Counted from the stretch's first letter, positions 22,180-32,099 are shown. The stretch: DNA of 64,000 bases from Propionibacteriales bacterium (GCA_026392415.1 JAPLCC010000040.1:32998-96997), one strand, 5' to 3'. Made by a program: numbers and translations. The notes: generated by a model not told the origin, from the sequence alone.

Positions 22180-22716
22180 TTGCCGGACGACACCGCCGTC
22201 GCCCGTCTCCGCCCGCGCCGACTGCTGGTGGCGGCAGGCGCGGTCCTGCTTGTGGGGCTGGCCGTTCTTGGTGCGCTCCTGGTGCGGACCATCGACGGTT
22301 ACCGTGACTGGCCCGCGGACTCGGCGGTGCCGCAGGACAACGAGAGTCATCTCGTGCGTGTCGAGCCCGACCGCACCTTCTATGTGTGGGTCCTCGCCAT
22401 CGACGACAGTGCCGACTGCACGATCACCGATGGACGGTCGGGCGAGCCGGTGCCGCTCGAGACGGTGTCGTCCGGGCCGACCCGTCAATCCGGGGTCATC
22501 AACTACTCCGCGCGACTGTCGGGCACTGCATCGAGCGATCAGGTCCGGGTCACGTGCCTGGCATCGGATGACGAGCCGGTGTACGTCGATGCCCTGACCG
22601 GGCCGGATTTCTTCGACCCCCTCGGCCCGTTGTGGCCGATCCCCGTGCTGCTGGGTGGGGTGGGTGCGGCGCTGCTCGTCGCGGCCGGCGGGATCCGCAT
22701 CCTTCGACGGTCCTGA
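22180..22716 (+). CDS. Hypothetical protein with two TM segments
   Basis: TTG start just after the DUF808 gene; TM (LLVAAGAVLLVGLAVLGALLV) at N-terminus and TM at C-terminus. Confidence 0.65.
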   Translation: MPDDTAVARLRPRRLLVAAGAVLLVGLAVLGALLVRTIDGYRDWPADSAVPQDNESHLVRVEPDRTFYVWVLAIDDSADCTITDGRSGEPVPLETVSSGPTRQSGVINYSARLSGTASSDQVRVTCLASDDEPVYVDALTGPDFFDPLGPLWPIPVLLGGVGAALLVAAGGIRILRRS

Positions 22717-22758
22717 CGGCACGCCATCCGATCTGCGGTCAACGGATCACGCGATGGG

Positions 22759-22849
22759 GGTCTCGATACGTCGCCTCGTTCCTCGGCGCCTACTCGACCG
22801 TCTTGGTCGGCGGGCTCGAGACGGTTGCTTCGCAACCTCCTCGACCAAC
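22759..22849. repeat. Dispersed palindromic (REP-like) repeat pair
   Basis: GGTCTCGATACGTCGCCTCGTTCCTCGGCGCCTACTCGACC followed by GGCTCGAGACGGTTGCTTCGCAACCTCCTCGACCAACG; the second half is the reverse complement (with changes) of the 4471-4606 unit. Confidence 0.85.
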
Positions 22850-22986
22850 GGGTGCCTCGTTCTCCGATGATTCCCCGGACCTCCAACACCGCTTGTAAGG
22901 TGTTCTACGTCATGCGCGGGAGACCCCGGCAGAGCGCAGATGCGCCGCATGACCACAACACACTTGAACCTCGAGGATCCCCTTTC

Positions 22987-24429
22987 ATGGACTACAAGGT
23001 TGCTGACCTGAGCCTGGCCGAGTTCGGCCGCAAGGAGCTCACCCTCGCCGAGCACGAGATGCCCGGCCTCGTTTCGCTGCGGACGTCGTACGGCGACGCC
23101 CAGCCGCTGAAGGGCGCCCGGATCGCCGGCTCCCTGCACATGACCATCCAGACCGGTGTGCTCATCGAGACCCTGGTCTCCCTCGGCGCCGACGTGCGCT
23201 GGGCGACCTGCAACATCTTCTCGACCCAGGACCACGCGGCCGCCGCGGTCGTCGTCGGCCCCAACGGCACCGTCGACAACCCGCAGGGCACCCCCGTCTT
23301 CGCCTGGAAGGGCGAGTCGCTGGAGGAGTACTGGGACGAGGCCGAGAAGGTCTTCGACTTCAAGGACGAGGCGGGCAACCTGATCGGCCCGAACATGCTC
23401 CTCGACGACGGCGGCGACATCACGCTGCTCGTCCACAAGGGCGTCGAGTTCGAGAAGGCCGGCGCTGTCCCCGGACAGGACTCGACCGACAACGAGGAGT
23501 ACAAGGAGGTCCTCCGGGTCCTCGCTCGTTCGCTCGAGAACAACCCGACGCGCTGGACCAACATCGCCAACAACATCAAGGGCGTCTCCGAGGAGACCAC
23601 CACCGGTGTGCTGCGCCTGTACGACCGCTTCAAGGAGGGCTCGCTCCTCTTCCCGGCGATCAACGTCAACGACTCGGTCACCAAGTCGAAGTTCGACAAC
23701 AAGTACGGCTGCCGGCACTCGCTGATCGACGGCATCAACCGCGGCACCGACGTCATGATCGGCGGCAAGGTTGCCGTCGTGTGTGGCTACGGCGACGTCG
23801 GCAAGGGCTCGGCCGAGTCGCTCCGCGGCCAGGGCGCCCGCGTCATCATCACCGAGATCGACCCGATCTGCGCGCTGCAGGCAGCGATGGACGGCTACGA
23901 GGTCAAGCGCCTCGAGACCGTCGTCGAGTACGCCGACATCTTCATCACCACGACCGGAAACTTCGACATCATCACCGTCGACCACTTCCAGAAGATGAAG
24001 CACCAGGCCATCGTCGGCAACATCGGCCACTTCGACAACGAGATCAACATGGCCGGTCTGGCCAAGATCCCGGGCATCGTGAAGGACGAGATCAAGCCGC
24101 AGGTCCACCAGTGGATCTTCGAGGACGGCAAGAAGGTCATCGTGCTGTCCGAGGGCCGTCTGCTCAACCTCGGTAACGCGACCGGCCACCCGTCGTTCGT
24201 CATGTCGAACTCCTTCACCAACCAGGTGCTCGCCCAGATCGAGCTCTTCACCAAGATCGAGGAGTACCCCGTCGGCGTCTACGTGCTGCCGAAGCACCTC
24301 GACGAGGAGGTCGCCCGTCTCCACCTCGACGCCCTCGGTGTCGAGCTGACGATCCTCACCCAGGAGCAGGCCGACTACCTCGGCGTTCCGGTCGAGGGTC
24401 CGTTCAAGTCGGACGCCTACCGCTACTGA
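22987..24429 (+). CDS. ahcY: Adenosylhomocysteinase
   Basis: [70 protein letters not shown]-terminal PFKSDAYRY. Confidence 0.98.
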   Translation: MDYKVADLSLAEFGRKELTLAEHEMPGLVSLRTSYGDAQPLKGARIAGSLHMTIQTGVLIETLVSLGADVRWATCNIFSTQDHAAAAVVVGPNGTVDNPQGTPVFAWKGESLEEYWDEAEKVFDFKDEAGNLIGPNMLLDDGGDITLLVHKGVEFEKAGAVPGQDSTDNEEYKEVLRVLARSLENNPTRWTNIANNIKGVSEETTTGVLRLYDRFKEGSLLFPAINVNDSVTKSKFDNKYGCRHSLIDGINRGTDVMIGGKVAVVCGYGDVGKGSAESLRGQGARVIITEIDPICALQAAMDGYEVKRLETVVEYADIFITTTGNFDIITVDHFQKMKHQAIVGNIGHFDNEINMAGLAKIPGIVKDEIKPQVHQWIFEDGKKVIVLSEGRLLNLGNATGHPSFVMSNSFTNQVLAQIELFTKIEEYPVGVYVLPKHLDEEVARLHLDALGVELTILTQEQADYLGVPVEGPFKSDAYRY

Positions 24430-24443
24430 GTTCACGGTCAGGG

Positions 24444-24468
24444 GCCCCGCACCGACTCGGTGCGGGGC
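24444..24468 (+). terminator. Rho-independent-type terminator hairpin after ahcY
   Basis: GCCCCGCACCGA-c-TCGGTGCGGGGC perfect inverted repeat, 15 bp after the ahcY stop. Confidence 0.8.
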
Positions 24469-24499
24469 TTCTGCCATGTTCACACCTAGGATCTTGTAC

Positions 24500-25210
24500 A
24501 TGACCCCCTCCGCCGGCACGACGTCGTACCCCACCCGGGGACGCGTGCTCGTCGTCGACGACGACGCACCCCTGGCGGAGATGCTCAGCATCGTCCTGTC
24601 CCAAGAGGGCTTCGAGAGCCGCGTGTGTCCCCGCGGGGACCTCGCACTGGCCGACTTCCGTGACTACCGGCCCGACCTGGTCCTGCTCGACCTGATGCTG
24701 CCCGGCAAGGACGGCATCGACGTCTGCAAGGAGATCCGGGCCGAGTCCGGCGTGCCGATCGTGATGCTGACGGCCAAGGGCGACACCGTCGACGTGGTGG
24801 TCGGGCTCGAATCAGGCGCCGACGACTACGTCGTGAAGCCGTTCAAGCCCAAGTAGCTCGTCGCCCGCATCCGCGCCCGGGTACGCCGTACCGACGGAGT
24901 GCCGCAGGAGACCTTGACGATCAAGAACCTCGAGATCGACGTCGCCGGCCACTCGGTCATCCGCGACGGGGTCGAGATCTTCCTGACCCCGCTGGAGTTC
25001 GACCTGCTGCTGTGCCTGGCCCGCAAGCCGGGCCAGGTCTTCACCCGGCAGCTCCTGCTCGAAGAGGTCTGGGGCTACCACCACGCCGCCGACACCCGTC
25101 TGGTCAACGTCCACGTCCAGCGGTTGCGGTCGAAGGTGGAGCACGATCCGGAGCACCCGGAGATCGTCCTGACCGTTCGTGGAGTCGGCTACAAGGCCGG
25201 CTCGGCCTAG
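24500..25210 (+). pseudogene. mtrA: MtrA-type response regulator interrupted by an in-frame TAG (24854-24856) between receiver and wHTH domains
   Basis: Frame 24500-25210 is continuous except one TAG: ...VLVVDDDAPLAEML...DYVVKPFKPK*LVARIRARVRRTDG...LTPLEFDLLLCLARKPGQVFTRQLLLEEVWGYHHAADTRLVNVHVQRLRSKVE; followed by mtrB and lpqB. Confidence 0.9.
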
Positions 25211-25224
25211 GCCGACCGACGGCG

Positions 25225-26925
25225 ATGAGCGGAACCGACCGATCCCTGTGGCTGCGCAGCCTGTGGGCCCGCGTCGTGCCGGAGGTACGCCGCGGGCTGA
25301 CCTTCTGGCGTCGGTCGATCCAGGCTCGCGTCGTGATCAGCACGGTGGTGCTGTCGGCGGTGATCGTCAGTGGTGTCGGCTGGATCCTGCTGCAACAGAC
25401 GCGGCAGGGACTGCTCGAGCACCGGGTCGACGTGGTGCTCGGGGAGGTCGACGCCGAGGTCACCGATGCCCGTGACCGGCTGGCCGCTGCATCCGGGACC
25501 GAGGTCAACGCGAGCCGGCAGCAACGCGACCTCGTCGACCCGATCATCGAGCGTGGACTGAGCCGCGGCTACAGCGTCGTGCTCGGCGGCCCCGAGGGGG
25601 AGGACCTGCCGTTGAGCGAGGGTGGCGGGGAGTACACCAGCGGCCTCGACCTGGCCAGCGTGCCGGAGAGCCTCGAGGCGCACTTCGACGGCGTCAACCG
25701 GGCGACCGCCTGGACCTACACCGACATCGTGCGCGACGACGGCGGTGGAGGCGAGGTCAGTTCGGAGGCCGGGATCATCGTCGGCGCCCAGATGCCGTTG
25801 CCCTCCGACGGCAAGACCTACACGCTCTACTTCCTCTTCCCGTTGACCGAGGAGGAGGAGACCCTGGGCCTGGTGACGCGGGCCCTGCTGACCGCAGCCG
25901 GTCTGCTGCTCGTGCTTGTCGCTGCGCTGACCGGCCTGGTGACGCGCCAGGTGGTCACCCCGATCCGGATGGCACGTCGCGTCGCCGAGCGACTGGCCTC
26001 CGGGCGGTTGCAGGAGCGGCTCCAGGTCCGTGGTGAGGACGACATCGCCCGTCTGGCGTACTCCTTCAACCAGATGGCCACGAACCTGCAGCGGCAGATC
26101 CGTCAGCTCGAGGAGCTCAGCTGGGTCCAGCGTCGCTTCGTGTCCGACGTGTCCCACGAGCTGCGTACGCCGCTCACCACGGTGCGGATGGCGTCCGACG
26201 TCCTCCACGACGCCCGCGACGGGTTCGATCCGACGACGGCGCGCTCGGCCGAGCTCCTGCAGGCCGAGCTGGACCGCTTCGAGAACCTGCTCGTCGACCT
26301 CCTCGAGATCAGCCGCTTCGACGCCGGCGCCGCGATGCTCGCGACCGAGGACGTCAACCTCGTCGAGATCGCCGAGCGGGTGATCGCGGCTGCGCAACCG
26401 CTGGCCGACCAGCGCGGCGTCCGGGTCGTGATCGAGAACCCCGACGACGAGGTGCGTGCCGAGGTCGACGTACGACGGGTCGAGCGCATCGTGCGCAACC
26501 TGGTCACCAATGCGATCGACCACGCGATGGCCGACGACCCGACGGAATCGGTCATCGTCCAGCTGGCGTCCGACGCGGACGCGGCCGCGATCACCGTGCG
26601 TGACCACGGCATCGGCCTCGCGCCCGGCGAGGCCGCGATGGTGTTCAACCGCTTCTGGCGATCGGACCCGGCGCGCGCCCGCACCAGCGGGGGCACCGGG
26701 CTCGGTCTCGCCATCGCCCAGGAGGACGCCCACCTGCACGGCGGCTGGCTGCAGGCGTGGGGCCGGACCGGCCAGGGCGCCCAGTTCCGGCTCACCGTGC
26801 CGCGGTACGCCGGTGCGACCCTGCGCAACAGCCCACTCCCGCTGGTGCCCGAGGACGCAGCGTCCAGCGATGCCGGCGTCGTCACCGGGCCGGTCGCGGT
26901 CCCGACCCCGGACGGCGCCCGATGA
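25225..26925 (+). CDS. mtrB: MtrB-type sensor histidine kinase
   Basis: Two TMs, HAMP, H-box FVSDVSHELRTPLTTVRMASDVL, N-box RNLVTNAIDHAM, GTGLGLAIAQEDAHLHGG; frame intact. Confidence 0.95.
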   Translation: MSGTDRSLWLRSLWARVVPEVRRGLTFWRRSIQARVVISTVVLSAVIVSGVGWILLQQTRQGLLEHRVDVVLGEVDAEVTDARDRLAAASGTEVNASRQQRDLVDPIIERGLSRGYSVVLGGPEGEDLPLSEGGGEYTSGLDLASVPESLEAHFDGVNRATAWTYTDIVRDDGGGGEVSSEAGIIVGAQMPLPSDGKTYTLYFLFPLTEEEETLGLVTRALLTAAGLLLVLVAALTGLVTRQVVTPIRMARRVAERLASGRLQERLQVRGEDDIARLAYSFNQMATNLQRQIRQLEELSWVQRRFVSDVSHELRTPLTTVRMASDVLHDARDGFDPTTARSAELLQAELDRFENLLVDLLEISRFDAGAAMLATEDVNLVEIAERVIAAAQPLADQRGVRVVIENPDDEVRAEVDVRRVERIVRNLVTNAIDHAMADDPTESVIVQLASDADAAAITVRDHGIGLAPGEAAMVFNRFWRSDPARARTSGGTGLGLAIAQEDAHLHGGWLQAWGRTGQGAQFRLTVPRYAGATLRNSPLPLVPEDAASSDAGVVTGPVAVPTPDGAR

Positions 26926-28667
26926 GCCGGCACACGGTCGTGATCCGGCTGCTGGTCGGTCTGGTGCTCGCCGTGCTCCTCGGCGGCTGTGTCGCCCTGC
27001 CGACCGAGGGACCGGTCGTCGAGCGCAACCTCACCGATGCGGAGGACGCCCGACAGGCGAGCGACATCGATGCGCGCCCCCCGATCAAGGGTGCTTCGCG
27101 CACCGAGGTGGTCAGCGGGTTCCTCGACGCGATGACGGCGTGGCCGATCCAGACCAGCATCGCCAAGAAGTACCTCACGGACGCTGCCGCGGCGCAGTGG
27201 AACCCTGAGCGGGAAACCATCGTCTACGGCGACACCCTGCCCGTGCGCGAGGTCGGCGGCGCGGTGTCGGTCGAGCTGACGGCAGCCGACAGCCTGGACG
27301 CCGTGGGCGGGTGGCGCGGGCCGATGCCGGCCGACCAGCTCACCATGGACTTCCGGGTCACCGTCGAGGACGGCGAGTACCGCATCGCCGACCCCCAGGA
27401 CGCACTGGTCGTCCCGGCGACGTGGTTCCAGCAGCGCTACCGCCAGGTCTCGCTCTACTACTTCGACCCGCTCGCCCAGATCCTCGTCCCGGAGCCGGTG
27501 TTCGTGCCGGAGGGTGACCAGCTCGCCACCAGCCTGGTGTCGGGCCTGCTGGCCGGACCGCCACCGTTGTCGCGTGGCGTGGTCCGTTCCTTCCTGCCCT
27601 CGGGTCTCAGCGTCGGCCTGTCGGTGCCCGTCGACAAGAACGGGGTCGCGCAGATCACTCTCCTCGGCGACGCCCCGAAGGTGACCACGGAGGAGGCCGA
27701 GCTCATGCTCGCCCAGCTGGCGTGGACCCTGCGCCAGGACGGCGACATCACGGCCCTGCGGGTCACCGTCGGCGGCTTCGACCTGCCGCTGCCCGGCGGC
27801 GCGTCGCAGTACCCGGTCACCGGCGGCCAGGTGTTCGACCCGGCCGGCGGCCAGGCCTCGACCCTGCTCTTCGGACTCTCCCGCGGACGACTCATCTGGG
27901 GCACGCCCGGGAACCTCGTCCCGGCGACCGGTCCCTTCGGCGACGCCGCGGCCGGAGTCGTCGCCGTTTCGGCACGGCTCGACGCAGAACGGGTCGCCGT
28001 TGTCGATCGCGGCGGCAGCCGGGTCCGGATCGGTCCGGTCCGCCAGACGGCCAACGACGTCCCCACCCGGACCGTGCTGAGCGGCGGCACCTACGCACGA
28101 CCCTCTTGGGACGCTTCCGGTCGTCTGTGGGTCCTGGAGCGTCGGAGCTCCGGCGCGGTGGTGTGGCTCGTCGAAGGCACCCGGGTCCGTCAGGTCCGGG
28201 TTCCCGGGGTGACGGGCGAACGCGCCCAGCAGCTGATGGTCTCGCGTGACGGCACGCGTCTGGTGGCTGTGGTGCGCACCGGTCGGGGCGACGAGGTCGT
28301 GGCCGCCCGGGTCGTCATCAACGGTGGCGGCGGGGTCGCGCGCGCCCGTTCGGCGTACGTCGTCCACGCGGCCGCCGGCGGGCGGATCATCGACATGACG
28401 TGGACCAGCCCCATCCGGATCGGCCTGCTGACGCCCACCGCGCCGGGCGCCCTCTCCGAGGTCGACGTCGTCGCGGCCGACGGCGCGACCGTCGGCGTCG
28501 ACGAGCTCTCGACCGTCGTGTCGGGCGAGTTGATCGGCCTGGCCGGGTCAGCGACCGAGGGCTCGCCGCTGCTCGCCGTCTACGCCGACCGCTACGTCGA
28601 CATCGTCGCTCAGGACGAGTACGACGCGGGGACCGCGATGCTCGGACAGCTCGACTACGCCGGCTAG
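26922..28667 (+). CDS. lpqB: LpqB family lipoprotein (GerMN domain)
   Basis: Lipobox VLLGGC, PTEGPVVERNLTDAEDARQ, GerMN-like region LVSGLLAGPPPLSRGVVRSFLP; overlaps mtrB. Confidence 0.93.
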   Translation: MSRHTVVIRLLVGLVLAVLLGGCVALPTEGPVVERNLTDAEDARQASDIDARPPIKGASRTEVVSGFLDAMTAWPIQTSIAKKYLTDAAAAQWNPERETIVYGDTLPVREVGGAVSVELTAADSLDAVGGWRGPMPADQLTMDFRVTVEDGEYRIADPQDALVVPATWFQQRYRQVSLYYFDPLAQILVPEPVFVPEGDQLATSLVSGLLAGPPPLSRGVVRSFLPSGLSVGLSVPVDKNGVAQITLLGDAPKVTTEEAELMLAQLAWTLRQDGDITALRVTVGGFDLPLPGGASQYPVTGGQVFDPAGGQASTLLFGLSRGRLIWGTPGNLVPATGPFGDAAAGVVAVSARLDAERVAVVDRGGSRVRIGPVRQTANDVPTRTVLSGGTYARPSWDASGRLWVLERRSSGAVVWLVEGTRVRQVRVPGVTGERAQQLMVSRDGTRLVAVVRTGRGDEVVAARVVINGGGGVARARSAYVVHAAAGGRIIDMTWTSPIRIGLLTPTAPGALSEVDVVAADGATVGVDELSTVVSGELIGLAGSATEGSPLLAVYADRYVDIVAQDEYDAGTAMLGQLDYAG

Positions 28668-28736
28668 GGCACCAGGTTCTCCACAGGGCGCCGCTCGGCA
28701 GTTGATGCGAACGGCACCGATTGATGGGCTGGCCGG

Positions 28737-29498
28737 ATGCGCCTGCTGCCCACGCTCGCCGACGGGTTCCTCGATCTCGTCCTCGGGTCCGTGTGCGTGG
28801 GGTGCACCGCACCCGGTCGCGCCCTGTGCGTCGAGTGCCGCGCGGAGCTGCCCGGCGACGCCACGGTGCGGTGGCCGACCCCGACACCGTCCGGGCTCCG
28901 GCCGCCGTACTCCCTGGGCGAGTACGACGGGGTCCTGCGCGCCCTCGTCCTGGCCCACAAGGAGCGGCGGGTGTTCGCGCTGACCCGGCCGCTGGGTGAT
29001 CTCCTCGCTCGGGCCGTTGCTGCAGCACTGGACGGCGCGCACTGCCACCTGGAGGCTTCCGTCGTCCTGGTGCCCGTCCCGTCGCGTCCGACCGCGGTAC
29101 GCCAGCGCGGCCACGACCCGACCTTCACGATGACCACCGCCGCGGCCCGCCTTCTCGCGGCCGAGGGTCGCGCGGTCCACGCCGTCCGGTTGTTGCACCT
29201 GCGCCCCGGCGTCGTCGACCAGGCCGGCCTCGACACGCGCGAGCGCGCAGCGAACCTGACCGGATCCATGGCGGCGCCCACTGCCGTCGTACGACGACTG
29301 GGGGAGCGGTTCTCCCACGCCCATGTCGTCCTGTGTGACGACGTCCTGACGACAGGATCCACGCTCCGCGAGGCGCAACGCGCACTGGAGGCCGCAGGCG
29401 TCACCGTCCTCGCCGGGGTCACCGTGGCGGCCACCCGACGGCGGGACGCACGGCCCAACTTGGGGCCAAGCCTTTCGTCGGAACCCGCGACGGACTAA
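28737..29498 (+). CDS. ComF family phosphoribosyltransferase
   Basis: LDLVLGSVCVGCTAPGRALCVECRAEL Cys motif, PRT loop HVVLCDDVLTTGSTLREA. Confidence 0.92.
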   Translation: MRLLPTLADGFLDLVLGSVCVGCTAPGRALCVECRAELPGDATVRWPTPTPSGLRPPYSLGEYDGVLRALVLAHKERRVFALTRPLGDLLARAVAAALDGAHCHLEASVVLVPVPSRPTAVRQRGHDPTFTMTTAAARLLAAEGRAVHAVRLLHLRPGVVDQAGLDTRERAANLTGSMAAPTAVVRRLGERFSHAHVVLCDDVLTTGSTLREAQRALEAAGVTVLAGVTVAATRRRDARPNLGPSLSSEPATD

Positions 29499-29892
29499 CG
29501 TCTCTACATGGAGTCCGCCCGGGTCCGTGGTTGCGCCGCACAGGCCGGGCAGTCGCCCGACCAAGTGCGGCAAGCCGATGCCAGTCGCAGGCGAAACGGT
29601 CCACGTAAGTCGGCCCCCGGGTCGACGATCACGGTGCGGCTTAGTCGTAAGTCCTGCCTTGGACCGGACGTCAGATGCGTCCGAATCCGGGAGAAGGCCA
29701 GTAGTGGCATCAAGCTGCGGAAGCCTCAGCAGGCGATTGTGGGGGAGAAGACCAGGTCGGCCGGGCGGACTCCACCTGCGGCGTTCACTACGCACTCCGG
29801 CGGCGTTGTCGGCGGTCGGCGATCGCTTCGCTCCCAAGATCGCCTTCCCTCCTCCGCCTTGCCGGAGCACGCATTGAACGCCGCAGGAACGT

Positions 29893-29929
29893 TGGTCGAG
29901 GAGGTTGCGCAGCAACCGTCTCGAGACCC
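29893..29929. repeat. Solo copy of the palindromic repeat
   Basis: GGTCGAGGAGGTTGCGCAGCAACCGTCTCGAGACC, matches the core of the 4471-4606 array. Confidence 0.92.
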
Positions 29930-29997
29930 CCAACACCCATGAACTCCCCGCCCCTTGCGGCGGGAGCACCCATCACCCAATCCCCTGGAGGTAACTG

Positions 29998-30627
29998 ATG
30001 GACGTTGTGGTCACCGGTAGGCACTGCGAGATCTCGGACCGTTTCCGGGAGCATGCGACCGAAAAGCTCGCGAAACTGGAGAAGCACGACCACCGCATCA
30101 TGCGGGTGCACGTCGAGGTCGACTCCGAACCCAATCCGCGCCAGCACGACCACGCCGTCCACGTGGAGCTCACCGCCTACTCGAAGGGTCCGGTGATCCG
30201 GGCCGAGGCGGCAGCCGACGAGAAGATGGGCGCCCTCGACCTCGCCATGGACAAGATGGCGGCGCAGATGCGCAAGGCCGCCGACCGTCGGCGGGTGCAC
30301 AAGGGCCGTCCGGAGCGGGTGTCGGTCGGCCGGGCGCTCTCCGACCTGGAGATCGCCACCGAGGCCGAGGTCGACGAAGCCGACGTCTCCATCGAACGTC
30401 AGGTCGGCCCGATCACGGTCACCGGCGACGGGCCGCTGGTGGTCCGTGAGAAGACGCACCCCGCGAGTCCGATGACCCTGGACCAAGCGCTCTACGAGAT
30501 GGAGCTGGTCGGGCACGACTTCTACCTGTTCGTCGACAAGGAGAGCGAGCGGCCGGCGGTCGTCTACCGTCGTCGCGGCTACGACTACGGTGTGATCTCC
30601 CTCGATCTCGCCGCTGGCGAAGGCTGA
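29998..30627 (+). CDS. hpf: Ribosome hibernation promoting factor, long form
   Basis: MDVVVTGRHCEISDRFREHATEKLAKLEKHDHRI; C-terminal MTLDQALYEMELVGHDFYLFVDKESERPAVVYRRRGYDYGVISL. Confidence 0.95.
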   Translation: MDVVVTGRHCEISDRFREHATEKLAKLEKHDHRIMRVHVEVDSEPNPRQHDHAVHVELTAYSKGPVIRAEAAADEKMGALDLAMDKMAAQMRKAADRRRVHKGRPERVSVGRALSDLEIATEAEVDEADVSIERQVGPITVTGDGPLVVREKTHPASPMTLDQALYEMELVGHDFYLFVDKESERPAVVYRRRGYDYGVISLDLAAGEG

Positions 30628-30648
30628 GGTACGCCCTCGACGACCCGG

Positions 30649-30674
30649 CCCACGCCGGCCTAGACCGGCGTGGG
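30649..30674 (+). terminator. Terminator hairpin after hpf
   Basis: CCCACGCCGG-cctaga-CCGGCGTGGG perfect 10-bp stem. Confidence 0.8.
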
Positions 30675-30700
30675 CACGGAAGTCGTGCCATGATGCCTGA

Positions 30701-31402
30701 GTGACAAGTGGGACAGGGCCGAGTGGGGCAGGGGGGCAGCTTGTGAGTGGACCGGTTCGCGTAGCAGTGGTCGACGACCAGGAGCTGTTCCGCCGCGGCC
30801 TCACCATGCTGATGGGCATCGAGCCGGGCATCGAGGTCGTCGGCGAGGCCGGTGACGGCGCCGAAGGGGTGGCGATCGCCATCAGCACGGTGCCTGACGT
30901 CGTCCTTCTCGACGTACGCATGCCGAAACAGTCAGGGATCGAGGCCTGCGTCGCGATCAAGGAAGCGGTCCCGATGACGAAGATCATCATGCTGACCGTC
31001 TCCGACGACGAGGCCGACCTCTACGAGGCGGTCAAGAGCGGCGCCTCCGGCTACCTGCTCAAGGACTCCTCCATCGAGGAGGTCGCCCAGGGCATTCGGG
31101 TCGTGGCCGACGGCCAGTCCCTGATCAGCCCGTCCATGGCGGCCAAGCTGATCGACGAGTTCAAGACCATGTCGACTCCGGACCGCTCGGCAGGCACCGC
31201 CCTGAAGCTGACCGAGCGCGAGCTCGAGGTGCTGCGGCTGGTCGCCCGCGGCCTCAGCAACCGCGACGTCGCCTCACAGCTCGCCATCAGCGAGAACACC
31301 GTGAAGAACCACGTCCGCAACATCCTCGAGAAGCTGCAGTTGCACTCGCGCATGGAGGCCGTCATGTACGCCGTCCGTGCCAAGCTGGTCAACCTGGACT
31401 GA
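30701..31402 (+). CDS. NarL/LuxR-family response regulator
   Basis: VRVAVVDDQELFRRGL receiver; LTERELEVLRLVARGLSNRDVASQLAISENTVKNHVRNILEKL HTH. Confidence 0.95.
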   Translation: MTSGTGPSGAGGQLVSGPVRVAVVDDQELFRRGLTMLMGIEPGIEVVGEAGDGAEGVAIAISTVPDVVLLDVRMPKQSGIEACVAIKEAVPMTKIIMLTVSDDEADLYEAVKSGASGYLLKDSSIEEVAQGIRVVADGQSLISPSMAAKLIDEFKTMSTPDRSAGTALKLTERELEVLRLVARGLSNRDVASQLAISENTVKNHVRNILEKLQLHSRMEAVMYAVRAKLVNLD

Positions 31403-31475
31403 CGCTGCTCAGGGCAGATCCGCCCTCAGCAGCAGGCCCTTGGGTCATCGGTCGCGCGCTGCCACGCTCGGCTGC

Positions 31476-32099
31476 ATGAACGCACCCACCGCGAGCTTCC
31501 TCGACGACGACCTGGCCCGGCGCCTCCTCGAGCAGCGCACGATCCTGCTGGGCACTGAACTGGACCAGACCCTCAGCAATCGCCTCACGACGGCGCTGTT
31601 GATGCTGGCCGCCGATGACGAGAAGGCGCCCATCTCGCTCTGGATCAACTCGGTCGGTGGTTCGGTGCCGGGCATGCTGGCGATCCGCGACGCCATGCGG
31701 CTGATCCCCAACACGGTCACGACCGTCAACCTCGGCATGGCCTACAGCGCCGGCCAGTTCCTGCTCAGCGCCGGTACGCCGGGCCACCGCTACCTGTTGC
31801 CGCACTCGAAGGTGTTGCTGCACCAGGGATCCGCCGGCTTCGGTGGCACGGCGGGCGACATCGCGATCCAGGCAGAGACCCTGCGCGACAACCGCGACAC
31901 CGTGCTCGGTCTGATCTCCGCCGACACGGGCCAGCCGGTCGGGACGGTCGAGAAGGACTCGCGCCGCGATCGGTGGTTCAACGCTGAGGAGGCCATCGCC
32001 TACGGGTTCGCTGACCACGTCGTCCAGTCGCTGGCGCAGATCAGGCCGGCCCCGCAACGGTCCCTCGGCCTGGGACTTCGCCCGGCGGTGTCGGCATGA
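31476..32099 (+). CDS. ClpP-family protease subunit (catalytic triad apparently intact)
   Basis: INSVGGSVPGMLAIRDAM, GMAYSAGQFLLSAG (Ser), LLPHSKVLLHQG (His), DSRRDRWFNAEEAIAYG (Asp). Confidence 0.93.
   Translation: MNAPTASFLDDDLARRLLEQRTILLGTELDQTLSNRLTTALLMLAADDEKAPISLWINSVGGSVPGMLAIRDAMRLIPNTVTTVNLGMAYSAGQFLLSAGTPGHRYLLPHSKVLLHQGSAGFGGTAGDIAIQAETLRDNRDTVLGLISADTGQPVGTVEKDSRRDRWFNAEEAIAYGFADHVVQSLAQIRPAPQRSLGLGLRPAVSA

Noticed and set aside
22825-22986. N-terminal extension of ahcY starting [15 protein letters not shown]
   Set aside because: The extension is translated palindromic repeat plus leader; ahcY homology starts at [14 protein letters not shown] (22987).
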